From Collinsella aerofaciens (GTDB lineage Bacteria > Actinomycetota > Coriobacteriia > Coriobacteriales > Coriobacteriaceae), in assembly GCF_018785265.1 (NCBI RefSeq), contig NZ_WQPK01000022.1, positions 1-58,403 on the forward strand: 58,403 nucleotides of DNA. Reading direction: 5' to 3'. A program made the translations under genes and the position numbers. Shown here in pieces: positions 8,335-16,569 of this stretch. Position 1 is the first letter of the stretch, and each line of letters begins with the position of its first letter. The notes below the pieces were generated by a model. It worked only from the letters and a program-made list of their open reading frames with translations, was not told the DNA's origin and made no database searches.

Positions 8335-8913
8335 ATGCCTGAACGCTTGGTTTCGACGACATGCTTGGGAAATCTCAACGATCCGTCCTATGAACTCCTG
8401 CTTCGCCGGAAGTTGGGCGGCGTCTTTGAAGTTGACGATCTGCTGCTCGATTGGGACCAGGCTGATGTATACGCGTTTGTGGGCGTGACGGAGCTGGGGC
8501 GCACGGTCGATGTTCGGCTGGATACTGCCGACGGCGGTCGTCTTGCCGACGGCGACGTGCTCGCCATTGACCGTTCGGGCATGGTGCCCGTGGCGGTTGT
8601 CGTGCGCTTGCGCAGCGCCGAGGTTTATTTGGTCGAAGTTGACCGCATGGACCCGATTGCGCTCGCGCATTCGTGCTGGGAGATCGGCAACATGCATGCG
8701 CCGCTCTTCCGGGGCGACTCGGACGAGCATACTGTGCGCATGTATACGCCGGTGCAGCCTGTTTTGGGCCGCATGCTCCGGGGTGTCGAGGGTGTTCGGC
8801 TCTCGCTGGTTACCCGTGAACTCGATGCGGACCGGCGCTTTGCGTCGAGTGCGGCGGAGGTCGTCGTGAGCATGGCTCCCGACTTTACCATCGTAAAAAA
8901 GGCGCGCGGCTAA
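8335..8913 (+). CDS. UreE-like metallochaperone protein
   Basis: A 192-residue protein with the UreE two-part plan: an N-terminal beta-rich half (RLADGDVLAIDRSGMVPV, matching the UreE region around LxxGDxL) and a C-terminal half with AHSCWEIGNMHAPLF, matching the UreE AxxLGNxHxPxQ motif, including the metal-ligand histidine. No His-rich tail and no urease genes are nearby, so it probably serves another nickel or metal enzyme, or a different role. It starts 3 bp after the SlyD-like gene and is probably co-translated. Family assignment rests on motifs read by eye. Confidence 0.7.
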   Translation: MPERLVSTTCLGNLNDPSYELLLRRKLGGVFEVDDLLLDWDQADVYAFVGVTELGRTVDVRLDTADGGRLADGDVLAIDRSGMVPVAVVVRLRSAEVYLVEVDRMDPIALAHSCWEIGNMHAPLFRGDSDEHTVRMYTPVQPVLGRMLRGVEGVRLSLVTRELDADRRFASSAAEVVVSMAPDFTIVKKARG

Positions 8914-8996
8914 GCGCGCGTATGCGCAAGACGGGCTTTGAGGGGCGACCGATCAAGGTCCGTCTTGCTGTTGATATGAGGCTTTGGGGGAAGCAT

Positions 8997-9794
8997 ATGG
9001 GTCTTGAGGGAATCAAACTGATTGCATGCGATTTGGACGGCACGTTGCTGCATCCGGGGGAGCGCGAGCTGCGTTCCGAGGCCTTTGAGCTTATCGATGA
9101 GCTGCATCGTCGTGGTATCGTGTTTATGCCGGCGAGTGGCCGTCAATATGCGAGCTTGCGCTACCTGTTTGCCCCGGTGGCCGATGAGCTCGCCTATGTA
9201 TGCGAAAACGGAACCCTGGTGATGAGCGAGGGGCGTGCCGTCGTCAAGCGTTCCATGGAGCGTAGCCTTGCTATGGCTATCGCGAATGCCGTGGTTGCGT
9301 ATCCCCATACCGACGTGACCCTTTCGTGTGAGGGGCACATCTACGCCATGAGCGGTAACGATGCGTTCGTCGACCATTTGCGCTATGTGGTCCACTGCGA
9401 TGTGGCGGTGGTCGACCGTCCCGAGGACATCGACGAGGATGTCATTAAGATTGGCTTCCAGACGCCCGAGGTGGATTATCCGGCAGCCCGGGAGTATTTC
9501 GAGCGCCTCTTTAGCGATCGTGTCGAAGTGATGACGTCGGGAACCGCATGGACGGACTTGATCGGTTTCGGTTCGGGCAAGGGCTCCGCGCTTGCCGATT
9601 ACGGTCGTGCCCTGGGTATTTCGCCCGATGAGATGATGGCTTTTGGCGACAATGAGAACGATCGCGACATGCTCAACGTCGTGGGCCATCCCTATCTGAT
9701 GGAGAGCTGCAACCCCACCATGCGTGGCGTCAACGACCGCGTCCGTTACGTGCGCACGGTCGAAGAAGAACTGCACCGTCTACTTGCTGAGTAA
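8997..9794 (+). CDS. Cof-type HAD-IIB phosphatase
   Basis: A haloacid-dehalogenase superfamily phosphatase of 265 residues. Motif I is CDLDGT (D12, D14), motif II SGR with PASGRQY, and motif IV FGDNENDRDML; the C2-type cap lies between, as in the Cof/YbiV group. The start at 8997 follows GGGGGAA at suitable spacing; an in-frame upstream ATG at 8922 has none. It is the last gene in this rightward cluster and converges with the Fur-family gene. The substrate is probably a sugar or cofactor phosphate. Confidence 0.9.
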   Translation: MGLEGIKLIACDLDGTLLHPGERELRSEAFELIDELHRRGIVFMPASGRQYASLRYLFAPVADELAYVCENGTLVMSEGRAVVKRSMERSLAMAIANAVVAYPHTDVTLSCEGHIYAMSGNDAFVDHLRYVVHCDVAVVDRPEDIDEDVIKIGFQTPEVDYPAAREYFERLFSDRVEVMTSGTAWTDLIGFGSGKGSALADYGRALGISPDEMMAFGDNENDRDMLNVVGHPYLMESCNPTMRGVNDRVRYVRTVEEELHRLLAE

Positions 9795-9871
9795 ACATTT
9801 GGGGCATGTCTAGAAATCTATTTTTTGCTGCAAAGCGCGGAAAGGTGGATTTTAAGGCATGTTCCAAACGT

Positions 9872-10252
9872 CTACCGGCAATCGGGGCAGAGACCCTCGA
9901 AGATGGTGTAGTGCGACGTGACGTGCCAGCCGATTTGCTCGGACGCTTTGGCGTCGAGCTGTGCATCGAAGGGGAGTGGTACGTCGATGACGCGGCTGCA
10001 CGAGGTGCAGATGATATGCGCATGCGGCTCGACGGTGCGATCGAAGCGGCTGCCGCCCGGCGTCTTGATGGAGAGGATTTCGCCGGCGTCGGCCAAGAGA
10101 TTGAGATTGCGGTAGACCGTACCGCGGCTGATTTTGTCATCCTGCGCGCGCACGACGTTGTAGATTTCGTCGGCGGTGGGATGGTTATAGCTTTGGCGCA
10201 CGGCGTCAAGAACCAGCTTTCGCTGCTTGGTATTCCTTCTTTGCACCGCCAT
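9872..10252 (-). CDS. Fur family regulator (PerR-like)
   Basis: A metal-dependent transcriptional repressor, 126 residues. It has the winged-helix region (PTADEIYNVV, RGTVYRNLNLL), the dimer-domain histidines PHAHIICTSC, and structural zinc cysteines C82, C85, C122 and C125. The pattern is closer to PerR than to Fur, but residues that tell peroxide from iron sensing cannot be decided by eye. A GAGG element precedes the ATG at 10252, and a candidate promoter lies at 10289-10317. Confidence 0.93.
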   Translation of the reverse strand: MAVQRRNTKQRKLVLDAVRQSYNHPTADEIYNVVRAQDDKISRGTVYRNLNLLADAGEILSIKTPGGSRFDRTVEPHAHIICTSCSRVIDVPLPFDAQLDAKASEQIGWHVTSHYTIFEGLCPDCR

Positions 10253-10288
10253 GCGCCTCGCCTCTTTTCTATTAACGGTCGTAGGTAA

Positions 10289-10317
10289 ATGATACCGTAT
10301 TTAGCACACAATACTAA
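10289..10317 (-). promoter_or_regulatory. Candidate promoter of the Fur-family gene
   Basis: On the minus strand TTAGTA (10317-10312), a 17-bp spacer and TATCAT (10294-10289) lie about 40 bp upstream of the start codon. The region overlaps the 3' end of the acylphosphatase gene. The -35 is weak. Confidence 0.3.
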
Positions 10318-10724
10318 TAATGAGGAGTGAAACCGTCTTCATTGGCAAGTGGGGCTCGGGCCTGGGCATCTACGAGGCGAAAACGCGTTCCCATGCGCTC
10401 GTAGGAGGCATGAAGTGCCTCGAGATGAGATAGGATATTTGCCGGAGCTCCCTGTATCTCCATCTCGACTGAGCCGTCTTCCATGTTACGCACCCAGCCG
10501 GTGAGTGCGCGTGCCTGCGCGAGGTTGGTGTTGGTAAAGCGAAAACCAACGCCTTGGACTTGCCCCGCCCAGCGCAGGAAATAGCGCAGGGGAGTGTCTT
10601 GAGTGGCCTCGTCGCTTGCGAGCACGGTAAGCCTGCGGCGCAGCTCGAGCTCGACGTTTGATGGTTTTTGAGGCTCTCGACTGCCGCCGGTGACGCTGGA
10701 GAAGAACGTATCGAAGAGGCCCAT
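10314..10724 (-). CDS. Acylphosphatase-domain protein
   Basis: A 136-residue protein whose C-terminal 90 residues form an acylphosphatase fold: RWAGQVQGVGFRFTN (catalytic Arg in VGFR) and GWVRNMEDGSVEM (catalytic Asn in WVRN). Acylphosphatases hydrolyse carboxyl-phosphate bonds. An extra N-terminal part of about 45 residues precedes the domain. The ATG is 2 nt after the stop of the Gfo/Idh gene upstream, so the two are probably translated together; a functional link is not evident. Confidence 0.88.
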   Translation of the reverse strand: MGLFDTFFSSVTGGSREPQKPSNVELELRRRLTVLASDEATQDTPLRYFLRWAGQVQGVGFRFTNTNLAQARALTGWVRNMEDGSVEMEIQGAPANILSHLEALHASYERMGTRFRLVDAQARAPLANEDGFTPHY

Positions 10725-10726
10725 CG

Positions 10727-11833
10727 CTATGCCTGCTTGCCTGCGTCGGCCGGGAAGGTTATGCCGGCCTGCTGACGCACGGCATCCATGATGCGTAGTG
10801 AGACGAGCGTGACATCGCGGTAGTGGCCAAGCTCGTGGCGTCCCGCCGGGGTCTCCCAAATCTCTTCCTTGACGTTATCGATGCCGCCGATGGCGGTGAT
10901 GAAGTCCGTGAGCTCGTATTCCATAGTGTTGCTCGATTTGGGCAGGTCGAGCACGCGGCCGTTATCGCCCTGTTCGCGCGGCGCCTCGGTCGCCGAGCCG
11001 CGTACGACGTCGCCGCGATAGTCGATGCGGACGTTGCGGGGCGTGGACAGATGGTCGATCTGGATAGTGCCACGCTCGCCTTCGATCTGCGAGGGCAGTA
11101 GGTCATTCGTAATTTTGGAGTGCGCGAGCTCGACGGAGATTCGGCCACCGCCGTAGCTGGCGAGGATGGAACCGCAGCCGTCGATGGGGCCGTGCGTGAG
11201 CTGTCGCGTGGTGGGGTCGAGCAGAGTAGCCATGCTCGTAAGGCCGGAGGGCATGCCGAAAATCTCGACCATGGGCTCGACGGTGTAGACGCCAATATCC
11301 ATGAGGGAACCCGATGCCATATTGCAGTCGAAGATATTGGTGGCGCGTCCCGCGAGAATCTCGTTGTAGCGCGAGGAATACTTGCCAAAGCGCAATGAGG
11401 CGCGGCGGATGGGGGCGATTTCACCCAAGGCGTCCTCGATGGCGTGGAAGGCGGGATCGTGGAGGGGACGCATGGCCTCGAGGGCCACGACACCTGCTGC
11501 CTCGGCAGCGCGGAAGACCTCAAGCGCTTGCGCCTCGGTGGCGCAGAAGGGCTTTTCGACGATAACGTGCTTACCGCCGGCGATGCAGGCGAGCGCCTGT
11601 TCGTGATGGAGTGCATTGGGGCTGCCGATGTAGACGGCGTCGACGTCGTTGGCGGAAGCGAGCCCGTCGAGTGCGGTGAAGTTACGCTCGCCGCCGTGCT
11701 TAGCGGTGAAGGCGGCGCCGCGATCAGCATCGCGCGAGAGCGTGCCCACAAACGCAGCTTGGTCGTTGGCGTTGACGACCTGGATAAAGTCGTCGGTAAT
11801 CATGGATGTGCCGATGGTCGCTATACGCAGCAT
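10727..11833 (-). CDS. Gfo/Idh/MocA family oxidoreductase
   Basis: An NAD(P)-dependent dehydrogenase of 368 residues. The N-terminal Rossmann fold starts at ATIGTSMI, with SPNALHH and the family signature VEKPF near residue 97; the C-terminal half is the usual alpha/beta dimer domain with FGKYSSRYNE and MDIGVYTVEPM. AGGGGGAT stands before the ATG. The substrate is probably a sugar or polyol derivative but cannot be named. It forms an operon with the acylphosphatase-like gene. Confidence 0.9.
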   Translation of the reverse strand: MLRIATIGTSMITDDFIQVVNANDQAAFVGTLSRDADRGAAFTAKHGGERNFTALDGLASANDVDAVYIGSPNALHHEQALACIAGGKHVIVEKPFCATEAQALEVFRAAEAAGVVALEAMRPLHDPAFHAIEDALGEIAPIRRASLRFGKYSSRYNEILAGRATNIFDCNMASGSLMDIGVYTVEPMVEIFGMPSGLTSMATLLDPTTRQLTHGPIDGCGSILASYGGGRISVELAHSKITNDLLPSQIEGERGTIQIDHLSTPRNVRIDYRGDVVRGSATEAPREQGDNGRVLDLPKSSNTMEYELTDFITAIGGIDNVKEEIWETPAGRHELGHYRDVTLVSLRIMDAVRQQAGITFPADAGKQA

Positions 11834-11908
11834 GTATCCCCCTCGTGCCGTTCGGTTTACAGGATGAGTGTAGCGCGAAGGGGCAGGAAATAGCGTGCGA
11901 AAACGCCG

Positions 11909-12394
11909 TTACAGGTCGCTCTCGTTAAAGCCGGTGTCGATATCGAGGTTGCTGCCGTCGGCCGCCCTGGTGGCAAGCTCGTCGCAGCGCTCGTTGAGCT
12001 CATGGCCGGCGTGACCCTTAACCCAGATGAACTCAACCTTGTGCTTGCTCTTTGCGGTGAGCAGGCGCTCCCACAGATCGCGGTTCTTGACAGGCTGCTT
12101 GTTGGCGGTCTTCCAGCCGCGTTTTTTCCAGCCGTCGATCCAGTGCTTGTTGAAGGCGTTAACGACGTACTGCGAATCGGAATGGACTTCGACGTCGCAG
12201 GGGCGGTTGAGCGCCTCGAGTGCCACGATAACGGCCATGAGCTCCATGCGGTTGTTGGTGGTCTTGGCGTAGCCGCGCGAAAGCTCAGAGGTGAAGGTCT
12301 TGCCGGCGGGGTTGGTGTATTTGAGCACGGCGCCGTAGCCGCCGCGTCCCGGATTTGATCGGGCCGAGCCGTCGGTATAGATGATGACCTTCAC
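11909..12394 (-). CDS. rnhA: Ribonuclease HI
   Basis: Degrades RNA in RNA-DNA hybrids. All four catalytic acids can be seen in a 161-residue protein: Asp in [12 protein letters not shown], Glu in NNRMELMAV, Asp in VHSDSQYVV and Asp in ERCDELA, with the handle region [10 protein letters not shown]. The start is taken as GTG at 12394, which follows GAAAGGAACCAT; the frame runs on upstream to 12445 without a signal. It lies between the Gfo/Idh gene and a LysR regulator, all on the minus strand. Confidence 0.93.
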   Translation of the reverse strand: MKVIIYTDGSARSNPGRGGYGAVLKYTNPAGKTFTSELSRGYAKTTNNRMELMAVIVALEALNRPCDVEVHSDSQYVVNAFNKHWIDGWKKRGWKTANKQPVKNRDLWERLLTAKSKHKVEFIWVKGHAGHELNERCDELATRAADGSNLDIDTGFNESDL

Positions 12395-12457
12395 ATGGTT
12401 CCTTTCGTTGGGTACGTTTCGTGTGAGTGACCATTGTAGCGCCATGCCCGCCGGGGG

Positions 12458-13396
12458 CTAGCAATCTACGATTTCTACCCCGTCTTCCGACAGTTGGTTG
12501 GCATGGATGATGCGGTTGAGTTCGTCGAGGTATTGCTGCAAGAGGGGAGAGGGCTTGCGATCGTCGTGCATGATGTAGCCCACATGCATCGTCGGGGCGT
12601 CTGCTAACGGGATCGATGCCATACCCCATTGCATTTCATTGGAGAGGACACCGGTCGACAGGGTGTAACCGTTCGACGTGATAAGTAAGTTAGTAAGTGT
12701 TCCGCGGTCCGAGATTCGTATGTTGCGGTCGCAAGGGATATAGCTAAAAGGTTCCTCGGCGTAATAGAAGGAGTTTGAGGTTCCCTGCTCAAAGCTGTAG
12801 CGCGTATAGGGTGTGAGGTCGGCAAGGGACAGCTGCGGGCGGCGGGCAAGCGGGTGGCGCTCGCTAACGAAGACGTGGACTTTTGCATCAAAGAGGGGAT
12901 GAAAGCTCGCCCGGGCATCGGTAAAGGCCTTCTGCAAGACACGGGTATTAAAGTCATCCAGATAGAGGATGCCGATGTCACTGCGAAACGCGCGCACGTC
13001 GTCGATGATCTGCGCTGTGGTGGCCTCGCGCATGATGAACTCGAACTTGCTGTCGCGGCAGCGCTCGACGACGTTGACAAAGGCCTCGACCGAAAACGCG
13101 TAGTGTTGGGCCGAGATGGCAAGGCGGGCTTGCGGGATGCCGCCGTCTTCGTAGCGGGCCTCGAGCATGTCGGCCTGCTCAACGACCTGGCGCGCATAGC
13201 CCAAAAGCTCGGTGCCATCGTTGGTGAGCGTGACGCCGCGGCTGGAGCGCGTAAAGATTTCCAGATGGAGCTCCTGTTCCAGGCTTTTGACGGCGTTTGA
13301 GATGTTGGACTGAGCGGTATAGAGGCGCTGGGCCGCGGCGTTGATTGAGCCGGACTCTGCCACGGCGATCAAAAAGCGAAGCTGCTGGAGGGTCAT
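12458..13396 (-). CDS. LysR family transcriptional regulator
   Basis: A 312-residue LysR-type regulator. The N-terminal winged HTH (LQQLRFLIAVAESGSINAAAQRLYTAQSNISNAVKSLE) is textbook, and a periplasmic-binding-like effector domain fills about 90-300. The gene is divergent from metY. A perfect 7-bp inverted repeat with a 9-bp spacer lies 20 bp before its start, which suggests self-control and control of metY. The ligand is likely a sulfur or methionine-pathway metabolite, inferred from the neighbour alone. Confidence 0.92.
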   Translation of the reverse strand: MTLQQLRFLIAVAESGSINAAAQRLYTAQSNISNAVKSLEQELHLEIFTRSSRGVTLTNDGTELLGYARQVVEQADMLEARYEDGGIPQARLAISAQHYAFSVEAFVNVVERCRDSKFEFIMREATTAQIIDDVRAFRSDIGILYLDDFNTRVLQKAFTDARASFHPLFDAKVHVFVSERHPLARRPQLSLADLTPYTRYSFEQGTSNSFYYAEEPFSYIPCDRNIRISDRGTLTNLLITSNGYTLSTGVLSNEMQWGMASIPLADAPTMHVGYIMHDDRKPSPLLQQYLDELNRIIHANQLSEDGVEIVDC

Positions 13397-13415
13397 CGGC
13401 GCCCGTCCTTTCGTG

Positions 13416-13438
13416 TGTTATCTACAAAACCGATAACA
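13416..13438. promoter_or_regulatory. LysR-type operator between lysR and metY
   Basis: TGTTATC (13416-13422) and GATAACA (13432-13438) are exact reverse complements separated by 9 bp, an LTTR-like dyad fitting T-N11-A. It sits 20 bp before the LysR start and 20 bp upstream of the metY -35. Confidence 0.65.
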
Positions 13439-13457
13439 GGTTAGCGCTTTTAAGTGA

Positions 13458-13486
13458 TTGACCGAGAGAAACAATGCTCGTACTAT
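13458..13486 (+). promoter_or_regulatory. metY promoter
   Basis: TTGACC (13458-13463), a 17-bp spacer and TACTAT (13481-13486). It predicts a transcript start near 13493 and a 5' leader of about 177 nt. Confidence 0.6.
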
Positions 13487-13492
13487 TCAAAA

Positions 13493-13669
13493 CACACAAA
13501 GGCGGTAGGTAATTAAGCCAACCACGGAACCGGGATGCGAAAGGAGGCCCGCATATGAATTGCTTACCAAGACGAATGCCGGGCTCCTGTTTGCGCCCGT
13601 TGGCGTAATCAGGAGATAGCGACTTACTTCTCTCACTCTTATTACTTTTGTTCGATCAAGGAGATCATC
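13493..13669 (+). promoter_or_regulatory. Structured metY leader, candidate attenuator
   Basis: The leader can form an 11-bp stem (13504-13514 with 13558-13568, two G-U pairs), an inner stem ATGCG/CGCAT (13535-13552 region), and a nested hairpin CTCCTG/CAGGAG (13584-13589, 13610-13615) around CGCC/GGCG. A strong Shine-Dalgarno (AAAGGAGG, 13540-13547) opens a 17-codon ORF. The Shine-Dalgarno can alternatively pair with 13576-13588. No Rfam class was recognised by eye. No clear terminator T-run follows, so control may be at the level of translation. Confidence 0.5.
13555..13608 (+). CDS. 17-residue leader peptide with Cys codons
   Basis: ATG at 13555 lies 7 nt after AGGAGG. The frame reads MNCLPRRMPGSCLRPLA and ends at TAA 13606-13608, 61 bp before metY. 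Its Cys codons lie in the two arms of leader stems: TGC (13561-13563) in the 3' arm of the first stem and TGT (13588-13590) at the base of the second hairpin. By analogy with amino-acid attenuators, ribosome stalling at Cys could shift the fold and alter metY expression. Translation is inferred from the Shine-Dalgarno only. Confidence 0.45.
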   Translation: MNCLPRRMPGSCLRPLA

Positions 13670-14980
13670 ATGAGCCAGTTCATCAACAACCCCGAGCACA
13701 CCTTTGGTTTCGATACCCTGCAGCTGCACGTTGGCCAGGAGAGCGCCGATCCTGCATCCGACTCCCGTGCCGTGCCTATCTACCAGACCACGAGCTATGT
13801 GTTCCGCAACTCCCAGCACGCCGCTGACCGCTTTGGTCTTGCCGACGCCGGTAACATCTACGGCCGTCTGACCAACTCCACCCAGGGCGTTTTCGAGGAC
13901 CGTATCGCCGCGCTCGAGGGTGGCGTTGCTGGCCTCGCCGTCGCCTCTGGCGCCGCCGCCATCACCTATACCCTGCAGGCACTTGCCCAGGCCGGTGACC
14001 ATGTGGTTGCCCAGAAGACCATCTACGGTGGCTCCTACAACCTGCTGGAGCATACGCTCTCCCAGTTTGGCGTCGAGACCACGTTTGTCGACGCTCATAA
14101 TCTGGAAGAGGTCGAGGGGGCCATCAAGGACAACACTACGGTCATCTATCTCGAGACGCTCGGCAACCCCAACTCCGACATCCCCAACATCGACGCCATC
14201 TCCGAGATCGCCAAGAAGCGCGGTCTGCCGGTTGTCGTCGATAACACCTTCGGCACCCCGTATCTGTTCCGTCCGCTGGAGCATGGTGCCAACATCGTCG
14301 TCCACTCCGCAACCAAGTTCATCGGTGGCCACGGCACCTCGCTGGGCGGTGTGATCGTCGACGGCGGTAACTTCGATTGGAAGGCGAGCGGAAAGTACGC
14401 CCAGATCGCTGAGCCCAACCCCTCCTACCACGGTGTTTCGTTTGCCGAGGCTGCCGGTCCCGCCGCCTTCGCGACCTATGTCCGCGCTATCCTGCTGCGC
14501 GACGAGGGCGCTTGCATCAGCCCGTTCAACGCCTGGGTCCTGCTCCAGGGCACCGAGACTCTGTCGCTGCGCGTTGACCGTCATGTCGAGAACACCAAGA
14601 AGGTCGTTGAGTTCCTGGCTGGTGACAGCCACGTCGCCAAGGTGAACCACCCGAGCCTGCCTGAGCACCCCGATCACGAGCTCTATCAGAAGTACTTCCC
14701 CCGTGGCGGTGCCTCGATTTTTACCTTCGAGATTAAGGGTGGCCAGGAGGCAGCTTGGAAGTTCATCGACCATCTGCAGGTGTTTTCGCTGCTCGCCAAC
14801 GTGGCCGACGTCAAGTCGCTCGTCGTGCACCCGGCTACCACCACGCACTCCCAGCTCTCTGCCGAGGAGCTCGCCGAGCAGAACATCACGCCCTCCACGA
14901 TCCGTCTTTCCATCGGTACCGAGAACGCCGAGGATATCATTTGGGATCTGAAGCAGGCCTTCGCCGCGCTGGACGAGTAA
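13670..14980 (+). CDS. metY: O-acetylhomoserine aminocarboxypropyltransferase (sulfhydrylase)
   Basis: A PLP enzyme of the Cys/Met metabolism family that joins sulfide to O-acetylhomoserine to give homocysteine. The 436-residue length fits the sulfhydrylase branch rather than the shorter cystathionine gamma-synthase type. Visible are ETLGNPNSDIPNI, DNTFGTPYLFRPLEHGAN and the PLP-lysine motif SATKFIGGHG (K216). AAGGAG precedes the ATG. It is divergent from a LysR gene and has a 177-nt structured leader, so it seems regulated at two levels. Confidence 0.94.
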   Translation: MSQFINNPEHTFGFDTLQLHVGQESADPASDSRAVPIYQTTSYVFRNSQHAADRFGLADAGNIYGRLTNSTQGVFEDRIAALEGGVAGLAVASGAAAITYTLQALAQAGDHVVAQKTIYGGSYNLLEHTLSQFGVETTFVDAHNLEEVEGAIKDNTTVIYLETLGNPNSDIPNIDAISEIAKKRGLPVVVDNTFGTPYLFRPLEHGANIVVHSATKFIGGHGTSLGGVIVDGGNFDWKASGKYAQIAEPNPSYHGVSFAEAAGPAAFATYVRAILLRDEGACISPFNAWVLLQGTETLSLRVDRHVENTKKVVEFLAGDSHVAKVNHPSLPEHPDHELYQKYFPRGGASIFTFEIKGGQEAAWKFIDHLQVFSLLANVADVKSLVVHPATTTHSQLSAEELAEQNITPSTIRLSIGTENAEDIIWDLKQAFAALDE

Positions 14981-15043
14981 GGCGACTTGTGCAAGGACCC
15001 CTTGCGACTCGATAGGTATAACTGCATAAAATGCCTGCTCAAG

Positions 15044-15080
15044 GCGCCTGTGTGAACTATGGTTGCACAGGCGCTTTTTT
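15044..15080 (+). terminator. Intrinsic terminator of metY
   Basis: GCGCCTGTG (15044-15052) pairs with CACAGGCGC (15066-15074) and is followed by six T. Confidence 0.92.
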
Positions 15081-15291
15081 GCATAGAGAGGGTGTAAAAA
15101 CAGGGTTTTTGGCACGCTTTATGCATTCGAGTTGTGGAAAACTCCTGTTAAGAGGATGTGAGTTTTACGCAATTGACGTGCGCCTTTTGAGTAAAACCGC
15201 AGGTCGCGATTTGCTCGGGGTACTATGCAGCGCGATCGAATCACACGCAGCTCAAACGCAGCAAAAACACACTACGGAGGTTTCCAGCTAC

Positions 15292-16068
15292 ATGAGGATC
15301 GATTCACGAAAACCGAAAGCCGCCGCCCTTTCCGCCGCTCTGACTGTGGCACTTTTGGCGGGCGCCGGCGCAACTGATGCCCACGCGGCAACACTGTCTG
15401 ATACGGTCGGATCTACGCCGTCCGAGGCGACGCTGGTGCAGCCCGTCGACTACCGCGGTGACGGTTATGGCTCCATGCAGGAGTGGAACGCCTCGATGGG
15501 GGCAAAGCGCGATTCCCTGGAGATGCGCGCTCAGATCATTATGAATATGTATGGCGACTATGCTACCGATGACGAGCGCGCTGTGCTGCAGGGTTGCATC
15601 GACGGCGCGGGTAGCCTGTTGACGATGGGGGAGGTCGACGCCAAGTCGACCGAGCTCGACGAGCTTCGCTCCACGCTCGAGGATGCCAAGCGCGAGGCGC
15701 TCGAGGCTGCCGCAGCCGAAGCCGAGGCCGCTGAGGCCGTTCAGGCTTCGTATTACAACGCCGGCTCCGGCTTGTCTTACGCGTCTGCTGCGTATTACGC
15801 GAACGGCTCGGGCCTGACGCGCTCGAGCGGCGTCAATAACTATAACGGCCGCCGCGAGACTTATTACAGCAGCAACGTGTTGTATCACCACCGCACGGGC
15901 GAATGGACGCAGGATTCCGAGGGCTTTTGGCGCGATTCCGATGGCTACTACGTCGTGGCCGCGGGCGATAAGGCTCAGGGCTCCACGTTTACCGGATCCA
16001 AGGGCGAGTGCAAGGTCTATGACTCCGGCTGCGCAGCCGGAACCACCGACTACTACACTGGCTGGTAA
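15292..16068 (+). CDS. Secreted coiled-coil protein of unknown function
   Basis: A 258-residue protein with a Sec signal peptide: positively charged start, hydrophobic AALSAALTVALLAGAGA and a probable AxA cleavage in DAHAA at about residue 33. A helical region rich in Glu and Ala (about 120-150, TELDELRSTLEDAKREALEAAAAEAEAAEAV) looks like a coiled coil. The C-terminal half is rich in Tyr, Gly, Ser and Asn and ends in a two-Cys segment (GECKVYDSGC). GGAGG stands 11 nt before the ATG. Likely outside the cell or at the wall; function unknown. Confidence 0.8.
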   Translation: MRIDSRKPKAAALSAALTVALLAGAGATDAHAATLSDTVGSTPSEATLVQPVDYRGDGYGSMQEWNASMGAKRDSLEMRAQIIMNMYGDYATDDERAVLQGCIDGAGSLLTMGEVDAKSTELDELRSTLEDAKREALEAAAAEAEAAEAVQASYYNAGSGLSYASAAYYANGSGLTRSSGVNNYNGRRETYYSSNVLYHHRTGEWTQDSEGFWRDSDGYYVVAAGDKAQGSTFTGSKGECKVYDSGCAAGTTDYYTGW

Positions 16069-16095
16069 TTGTTCTGCATCACGGATATTTGGCGG

Positions 16096-16142
16096 ACGGG
16101 CGTCTTTACCGAGCTTTAGGGCAACGTAAGGACGCCCGTTCT
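16096..16142 (+). terminator. Hairpin after the secreted protein gene
   Basis: A 14-bp stem, ACGGGCGTCTTTAC with GTAAGGACGCCCGT (one G-U pair), followed by a weak T tract (TTCTAT). Confidence 0.75.
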
Positions 16143-16254
16143 ATGTGTGCGCTTGAGCTAACAGAGCCCTTACCGTGACGGTACGTCGCGCATATGGGCG
16201 CGGGGCACACTAGTTCATGAGAAATAAGGTCTTTCTCGTGGAGGAAGTGGTCTT

Positions 16255-16461
16255 GTGAACGCTCGAGATATTGCCATTGCCGCCGTCGCATTGGTGCTTG
16301 GCTGCCTTGGTCCTACGGCCGCGCTCGTTGCGGGCATGCAGGGGTCTTGTGGGGCTGCCTCTATCGTGGTCAGTGCGTTGGTCGCGGCCGCACTGCTGGG
16401 AAGTGCGGGTGCAGTCCTTTGTCGCGACGATGAGGACCAGGCGTCGGAGTCGCAGCTCTAA
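16255..16461 (+). CDS. Small two-helix membrane protein
   Basis: A 68-residue protein starting at GTG 16255, 9 nt after GAGGAAG. Two hydrophobic segments (about 5-26 and 36-55), with cysteines in each, and an acidic tail (RDDEDQASESQL) indicate a small integral membrane protein with its tail in the cytosol. Terminator-like hairpins stand on both sides, so it seems to be transcribed alone. No known family was recognised. Confidence 0.65.
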   Translation: MNARDIAIAAVALVLGCLGPTAALVAGMQGSCGAASIVVSALVAAALLGSAGAVLCRDDEDQASESQL

Positions 16462-16498
16462 CCGTCGGGACATCGACTACTGGTTATAGATGAAGATG

Positions 16499-16536
16499 AA
16501 AGCCGCCGTAAGGGGAGTGCTCCTTGTGGCGGCTTT
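16499..16536. terminator. Bidirectional terminator
   Basis: AAAGCCGCC (16499-16507) pairs with GGCGGCTTT (16528-16536), with a partly paired loop. It lies between the small membrane protein gene and the convergent panE and could serve both. Confidence 0.75.
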
Positions 16537-16569
16537 GCTGTTGAGCCTGTTGACGTGGTGAGCCGGGCG

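Noticed and set aside
9806-10288. An open frame opposite the Fur-family gene
   Set aside because: The minus-strand Fur-family gene has conserved motifs; the plus frame has none.
13493-13669. Leader of metY as a SAM-I riboswitch
   Set aside because: The core sequences of SAM-I (such as the kink-turn and GGTGGAGGGACTGGCCC-like block) are not present.
13487-15115. A 542-codon open frame opposite metY
   Set aside because: It covers the metY gene and its leader and terminator in antisense; no start signal.
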